Program-made: the position numbers and the translations under genes
Shown: one piece after another, positions 60,101 to 64,000 of the stretch
Layout: every line of letters starts with the position of its first letter
Numbering within the stretch: the first letter of the stretch is position 1
Assembly: GCA_013350335.1 (NCBI GenBank)
Contig: CM023532.1
Coordinates: forward strand, 88,415,383 to 88,479,382
Direction of reading: 5' to 3'
DNA from: Chimonanthus salicifolius
Lineage: Eukaryota; Streptophyta; Magnoliopsida; Laurales; Calycanthaceae
Length of the DNA stretch: 64,000 nucleotides
The notes under the pieces: generated by a model
Told to the model about the DNA's origin: nothing
The model's database searches: none
What the model saw: only the letters and a program-made list of their open reading frames with translations

Positions 60101-61264
60101 TTAAATTTACAAAAATAAATTCCAATTCTTAAACCCTAAAAATCCAAATTTTCTTGTTTAAGAAATACTTACAATCCGTCGTCTCCTCCGACTTCCGACA
60201 CTCCCGTCGGTTTCCTTAGCCTCCTCTCTCATTCCTCTTGATCTTTGGTAGGTCAAGATTCTTGATCCATGGTGGCAACCCCCAACCTTAGGATCGGCCA
60301 AGGTAGGGTTTAAATTGAGAGAGGGAGAGGGAGAGATGATGAGAGGGGAGATGATCACCTTGATCTTAGGGTGATTTTCCTTAAAATTCTACTTCTTTCT
60401 TCTCTCCTTCTCTTCTTAGCTTCCTTTCCGTAATTTCCTTCTTCTCTTCTCCTTCCTAGTGTGGGACGGCCATAAGAGAGTGAAGGATTGAAATGAGAAT
60501 GAAAAGAGAGAAAGAAAGGAAAAGATGAGGCTTATCCCCATTTTTTTGCTTTACATTAATTACATTAACCAACCTTAATATATTTTTGAGATATTTAAAT
60601 TGCTTTATGGTGGTGGTTATCTAAACCACCACCAAGCCCAACGTGTTTCATATTTGAGGTTGGAATGAGGTGGGTCTTCACCTCGTGGCCCCACTTTGAC
60701 CACTTCTAACCACCATTTTAAATAATTTAATTATTTAATTAATTAGATAATTACCTTAGGTTAATCCATTTGTACTTAACCTAACTCCATTACTCCACCC
60801 ATGGTTGACCAAATCAACCATGGTGCCCGGTCCCACCAAACCTTGACCCACACGCCACCTCACTTGATGAGGTGGAGGTGGGTCCCACTTGGCCACATCA
60901 CCTTGGTTTAATTCCAAATAACTTAGGTGATTTAAATTTTATTAAGCCCACTACAACCAATTGGATCATCATTGGGCCCATGGCCCAATTACATTTCCAT
61001 CGTGCCCATATACCTTAGAGCTTAACCATCTTGACCGATTGGGTCCCAAACGGGTATTTGACCCAATTTGACCACCCATGGCCCAATTGGCCATCATTGC
61101 CCACTTAAATGACTTTAAAATGTAATCCATGGTCTATTGGGCCATATTTGGGCCTTTGTCCAAATTTTGGCCCATTTACCATTTACTCCACCAATTTCCA
61201 ATTTTTATCATTAAAATAAATAATATTCACATATTTATTGATTTAAAAATTTCGGGCCATTACA
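57130..61264 (-). mobile_element. Array LTR 3 (outer 5' LTR), 4,135 bp
   Basis: Same layout, with donor-like GTAAGT at 60172-60167 and hairpins at about 59087-59915. It ends GGGCCATTACA at 61264, followed by TTTCT. It shares with LTR 2 the TTACCCAA insertion and CTTCTATTTTC near 59845, which separate both from LTR 1. Confidence 0.92.
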
Positions 61265-61776
61265 TTTCTTGTCCTCCATGATCCATAAAAATCTAGGGTT
61301 TGGCCATACAAGGGCAAAACCATGATCTATGATCATTCTCTATTGTTTATATTAAACATGCATGAGGTCCTTACGCATGTCAAGATTAGGGTTCGGCCAT
61401 GCAAGGGCCGAACCATTATCCTTGATCATTTTCATGCTTAATCATGCATGCATACATATTGTCCTTAATGGTCTTCATTCCTAGAATCTATCTCACCCGT
61501 TAGGGTTTTGTCCATCCAAATATTTTAACCATTACATTGATATTTCTTTGAGGTATTTTAAATCCATGGTCTACAATATTTTGGCCAACTCTCCAATCCG
61601 AGATGGAACCCCATGGTTTCGGCCATTCCATAGCCGAAACCATGGTTCCCTTAACCTCCTTTTAATTTATAAACCTTGTTAAGCAATACTTACCGATTCC
61701 GCTATTCCTCCATTTTCTTTCGTTCCTCCTTACTCCTCCGATCTTCTCCTTCCTTAGTCTTTTCTTTCTCCTCCTT
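61265..61776 (-). mobile_element. LTR M, right fragment (reverse)
   Basis: Continues 41725-41746 after removal of the array. It holds hairpins at about 61297, 61388 and 61612, donor-like GTAAGT (61693-61688) and a CTCCTCC leader start. Near 61776 it switches to forward LTR sequence, with TTGA-type microhomology at the switch. Confidence 0.75.
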
Positions 61777-62268
61777 GACGTCCTACTTCTATCTTAGATG
61801 ATGACACAGGAAATGGACAAAACGAAGGATGTGATCGAGCCAAGCTTAGGAGCTTGGAGGAGCTATATTGATTTATTTAAGTTTATTCATGGATATGTAA
61901 TTTGAGTACTTAGCTTGTTGGACTAAAATAATTTAGACTACTTGCTATGGTTTGGACTTTTATTTTGGACATTTTAATTTGAGGTAATTATCATTAAGTG
62001 ATGTACTTCTTTATTATTTAATAATTGGTAGGACAGAATTCAATTATAATTCCACATTAAGTTTACATTCCGCAAGCTTAACTTATTATGTGTGAACCGT
62101 TCTCGTGGACTTAGTTCCACGCACACGTAGGGTTGGCCAGTTAAGGGCCGGGCTTTGGAAGCTCGGACTTAGGTCGCGTCGTGACTTCCCGCTCTCTTGT
62201 CACTCTTTATTTCAAAAAAAAAATAGACTCTGATTTTTTGGCATAGTGCAAAGGGGCAGGGCGTTACA
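61777..62268 (+). mobile_element. 5' LTR end of element N (forward), truncated
   Basis: Begins at the acceptor-like CCTACTTCTATCTTAG and proceeds through ATGATGACACAGG, the GGAGCTTGG block and the U5 end GGGCAGGGCGTTACA at 62268. All upstream LTR sequence is missing; the join to LTR M is head-to-head. Confidence 0.85.
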
Positions 62269-62270
62269 GT

Positions 62271-62282
62271 TGGTATCAGAAT
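62271..62282 (+). promoter_or_regulatory. Primer-binding site of element N, slightly decayed
   Basis: TGGTATCAGAAT: ten of twelve bases match the tRNA-iMet site found in the other elements. Leader 62283-62737 follows, with the TTCG-loop hairpin at 62362-62375 and no pre-gag ORF. Confidence 0.85.
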
Positions 62283-62737
62283 GAAACCGGAAGAATGAAT
62301 CTTTCGAAGTAAGATTAAGACGGTATCATTTCTCACTAACAGATAAGAATCCCAACTGACTGACTCTTCGGAATCCGCTGCACGGGGGCCGGATTAATTT
62401 ACGTCGTTAGACTCAGACTGAAGCATTCAATCTGAGAGCAACATTTGACAAAAAAAGAATGATAGCAAGGGAAGGACAGTCACTATAAATTGGATTTATC
62501 AAACGTAGCAAGATAGGACATATTCCCCCGAAAATGAGAAACAGTGATGGATTTATCAAAAATGGCAAAATAGGAGACATTTCCCCGATTTCCCCAAATT
62601 GAAAAAAAACACTTGACACTTAGGAAGTTTTTCCCCCAAAACTAAGTGTGCTTATTTGGCAATTTTCCCCTAAAAATACGTTAACACAAACTTTACAATG
62701 AAACTAAGTCAACGATGTTTTTCAATGACTTAGGAAA

Positions 62738-63760
62738 ATGCCTCCGAGAAGAAGAACCTGACAAAACCATGTGGAGGAAGAGGTGCAGCAACCCCAACAA
62801 GAGGAGGTGTAGTCACCTTATCAAGAGGAGGAACAAATAGCGTGAACATACCCGTAGTACCTCCCGAGCTACAAAACTTGGTCCAAGCGGTGGTCACTTC
62901 TGTTCTTCAATAGCACATGAATGAAAATGCGACCACCAGCAAGGCCAATGACCGGAGGATGGTCAAGGTTTCCAGCAGCGCCCCCTTACTTCAAAGGGAA
63001 AAAAGGGCCTGTCAGAGCAGAAAATTACTCAAATCTTGACACTACTAAAGATCTCGAGTCATGAAGATAATATATTGCTGGCTACCTCACAACTGATTGA
63101 CGATGCCGGCAAATGGTGGGAGGTGATAGAGCGACAGCGGGCTCTCATAGCAGAAGGACAGAGGACTGCAATGACGCGGGAGTAGTTCTCAGCTATGTTT
63201 TTGGACCACTACTTCCCAGAGGAAGAGTAGGAGCGCCACACTCAAGAGTTCTTATCTTTGGTGCAAGGCACCATGACTGTGGCGGAGTACCACCAGGAGT
63301 TCCTCCGCCTATCTTGCTATGCCTTATATATGGTGGACACAGAGTACCGAAGGGCTCGCAAGTTTGAGCGGGGCCTTCGACTGAGCATTAGGGCCAAGGT
63401 GACCATCTTCAAGGCACCTACACTGGCAGACGTAGTTAGTAGAGCCACTATAGTAGAGCAGGAGATGGTCGAGACGGTGCGGTTTGTGGATAACCGCCGG
63501 GACCAGAGTGGGGGAGGTACATTTCGTCCCAACAAGAGGTTTCGACCTAACCTTGGGAGACCCTCACCTTCCACTGGGTCAACAGGGAGCTTTCGTCCCA
63601 ACCAGCCCTCCCCATTAGCATGAGTCTCTCAGGTCCCCCGAGGTGTGAACACCTGTTACCAGTGAGGCCAACAGGGCCACCTCAAGAAGGAATGTCCACA
63701 GAACAACAGACCCTCTCACTCTAGGGGTTCCTTTCGCCCTCCATCCATTCACGAGGAACC
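62738..63760 (+). pseudogene. gag: gag of element N, decayed
   Basis: ATG at 62738 (MPPRRR) follows AATGACTTAGGAAA. The N-terminal Gln/Glu-rich part has several stops. The capsid-like part is readable after frameshifts (YFKGKKG, KWWEVIERQRAL, and 63258-63623 with MTVAEYHQEF, YALYMVDTEY, FERGLRLSIRA, ADVVSRATIVEQEM). It is followed by an Arg/Pro/Ser-rich linker. The zinc knuckle at 63654-63695 reads CYQ, then TGA (63663-63665) where the second Cys should be, then GQQGHLKKEC. Confidence 0.87.
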
Positions 63761-63799
63761 AGGGCATACAACCAAACGGGACAGGCGCCTAACCCTACG

Positions 63800-64000
63800 G
63801 GATCTGGACGGATGTATACCTTAGCTCCTCCAGCAGCGGTGGATCACTCCGTGATTCAAGGTATGGCCATAGTTGGTAGTTCCTATGCCTTTGCATTATT
63901 TTATTCTGGCGCATCCCACTAATTTGTATCTGCTACGGGCACCTTAGTACAAAAATTGTCCTCATCACTTACTATTGTATCCCCCGTCGGAGACACATCA
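63800..64000 (+). pseudogene. Protease start of element N, cut by the window edge
   Basis: Homologous to the element B protease (VDHSVIQGMAIVGSSYAFALF). The catalytic Asp is replaced by Tyr (codon 63902-63904 in LFYSGASH), and a TAA follows at 63920-63922. It continues beyond 64000. Confidence 0.85.

Larger units (their letters stand above)
41747..61264 (-). mobile_element. Three-LTR tandem array of a non-autonomous Ty3/gypsy element
   Basis: LTR (41747-45870), internal (45871-49445), LTR (49446-53579), internal (53580-57129), LTR (57130-61264), all in reverse orientation. TTTCT stands just outside both ends (41742-41746, 61265-61269), and no duplication separates the units. Repeat periods are about 7,699 and 7,684 bp. 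Scattered substitutions and small indels distinguish the copies (for example TAAATGCACATAAT near 44390 in LTR 1 against an inserted TTACCCAA in LTRs 2 and 3). Unequal recombination between LTRs of one insertion gives exactly this form. The internal regions are only 3.6 kb and lack gag, protease, RT and RNase H. Confidence 0.93.

Noticed and set aside
41747..61264. Assembly duplication as explanation of the array
   Set aside because: Copies differ by scattered substitutions and small indels, and the outer TSD is consistent, although only long reads can exclude it fully.
41747..61264. Satellite or centromeric tandem repeat
   Set aside because: Unit boundaries coincide with LTR, PBS and PPT positions, and there are only two and a half units.

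Overview
The window is plant nuclear DNA with no recognisable host gene, rRNA or tRNA. It is AT-rich and built almost wholly from nested Ty3/gypsy LTR retrotransposons: retropepsin, reverse transcriptase, RNase H and integrase fragments, CCHC gag remnants, and primer-binding sites complementary to initiator tRNA-Met. The pol order, long LTRs and chromodomain-like integrase tail resemble the Tekay/Del group, but I cannot name the species. Nearly all LTRs belong to one family. Its sense strand starts TGTAAC(A/G)CCC and ends GGGC(A/G)GGGCGTTACA, and complete copies are 3.3-4.3 kb. No autonomous intact element is present; every gag, protease, RT or integrase region seen is broken.

Layout. An older plus-strand element (H) is split into 437-1461 (RT, RNase H), 22321-23021 (integrase core) and 27310-28875 (integrase tail and a 3' LTR of a different family). 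Inserted into H are: a nested complex at 1462-22320 with TSD CAGTT; a solo LTR at 23022-27309; and a third element whose 5' LTR is 28876-32339. The first complex contains an insertion with inverted U5 ends (4425-9213, TSD AATTC), a broken forward LTR (9533-10870), a 332-bp templated patch (10871-11202), a gag-protease element with its 5' LTR (11203-16690), and a solo LTR (17262-20864, TSD GATTT). The element at 28876-34674 has a PBS, an open reading frame with three zinc knuckles in front of gag, and a decayed gag. It is cut at 34675 by a pile of truncated LTRs in both orientations (34675-41746). At 41747-61264 lies a three-LTR, two-internal-region tandem array with a perfect 5-bp TSD (TTTCT). 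The window ends in a forward element with LTR end, PBS, decayed gag and protease start (61777-64000).

What stands out. (1) The pre-gag triple zinc-knuckle ORF at 32785-33345 is also the only gag-side protein kept by the two non-autonomous array copies. (2) The LTRs carry about 70 short hairpins whose two arms change together between copies. (3) Every LTR reaching that position has a splice-donor-like GTAAGT followed 1.4-2.6 kb later by an acceptor-like CTACTTCTATCTTAG, with the hairpins between, which suggests an LTR-borne intron. (4) Several insertions have unusual architecture: a three-LTR array, an element with two U5 ends, and a templated repair patch.
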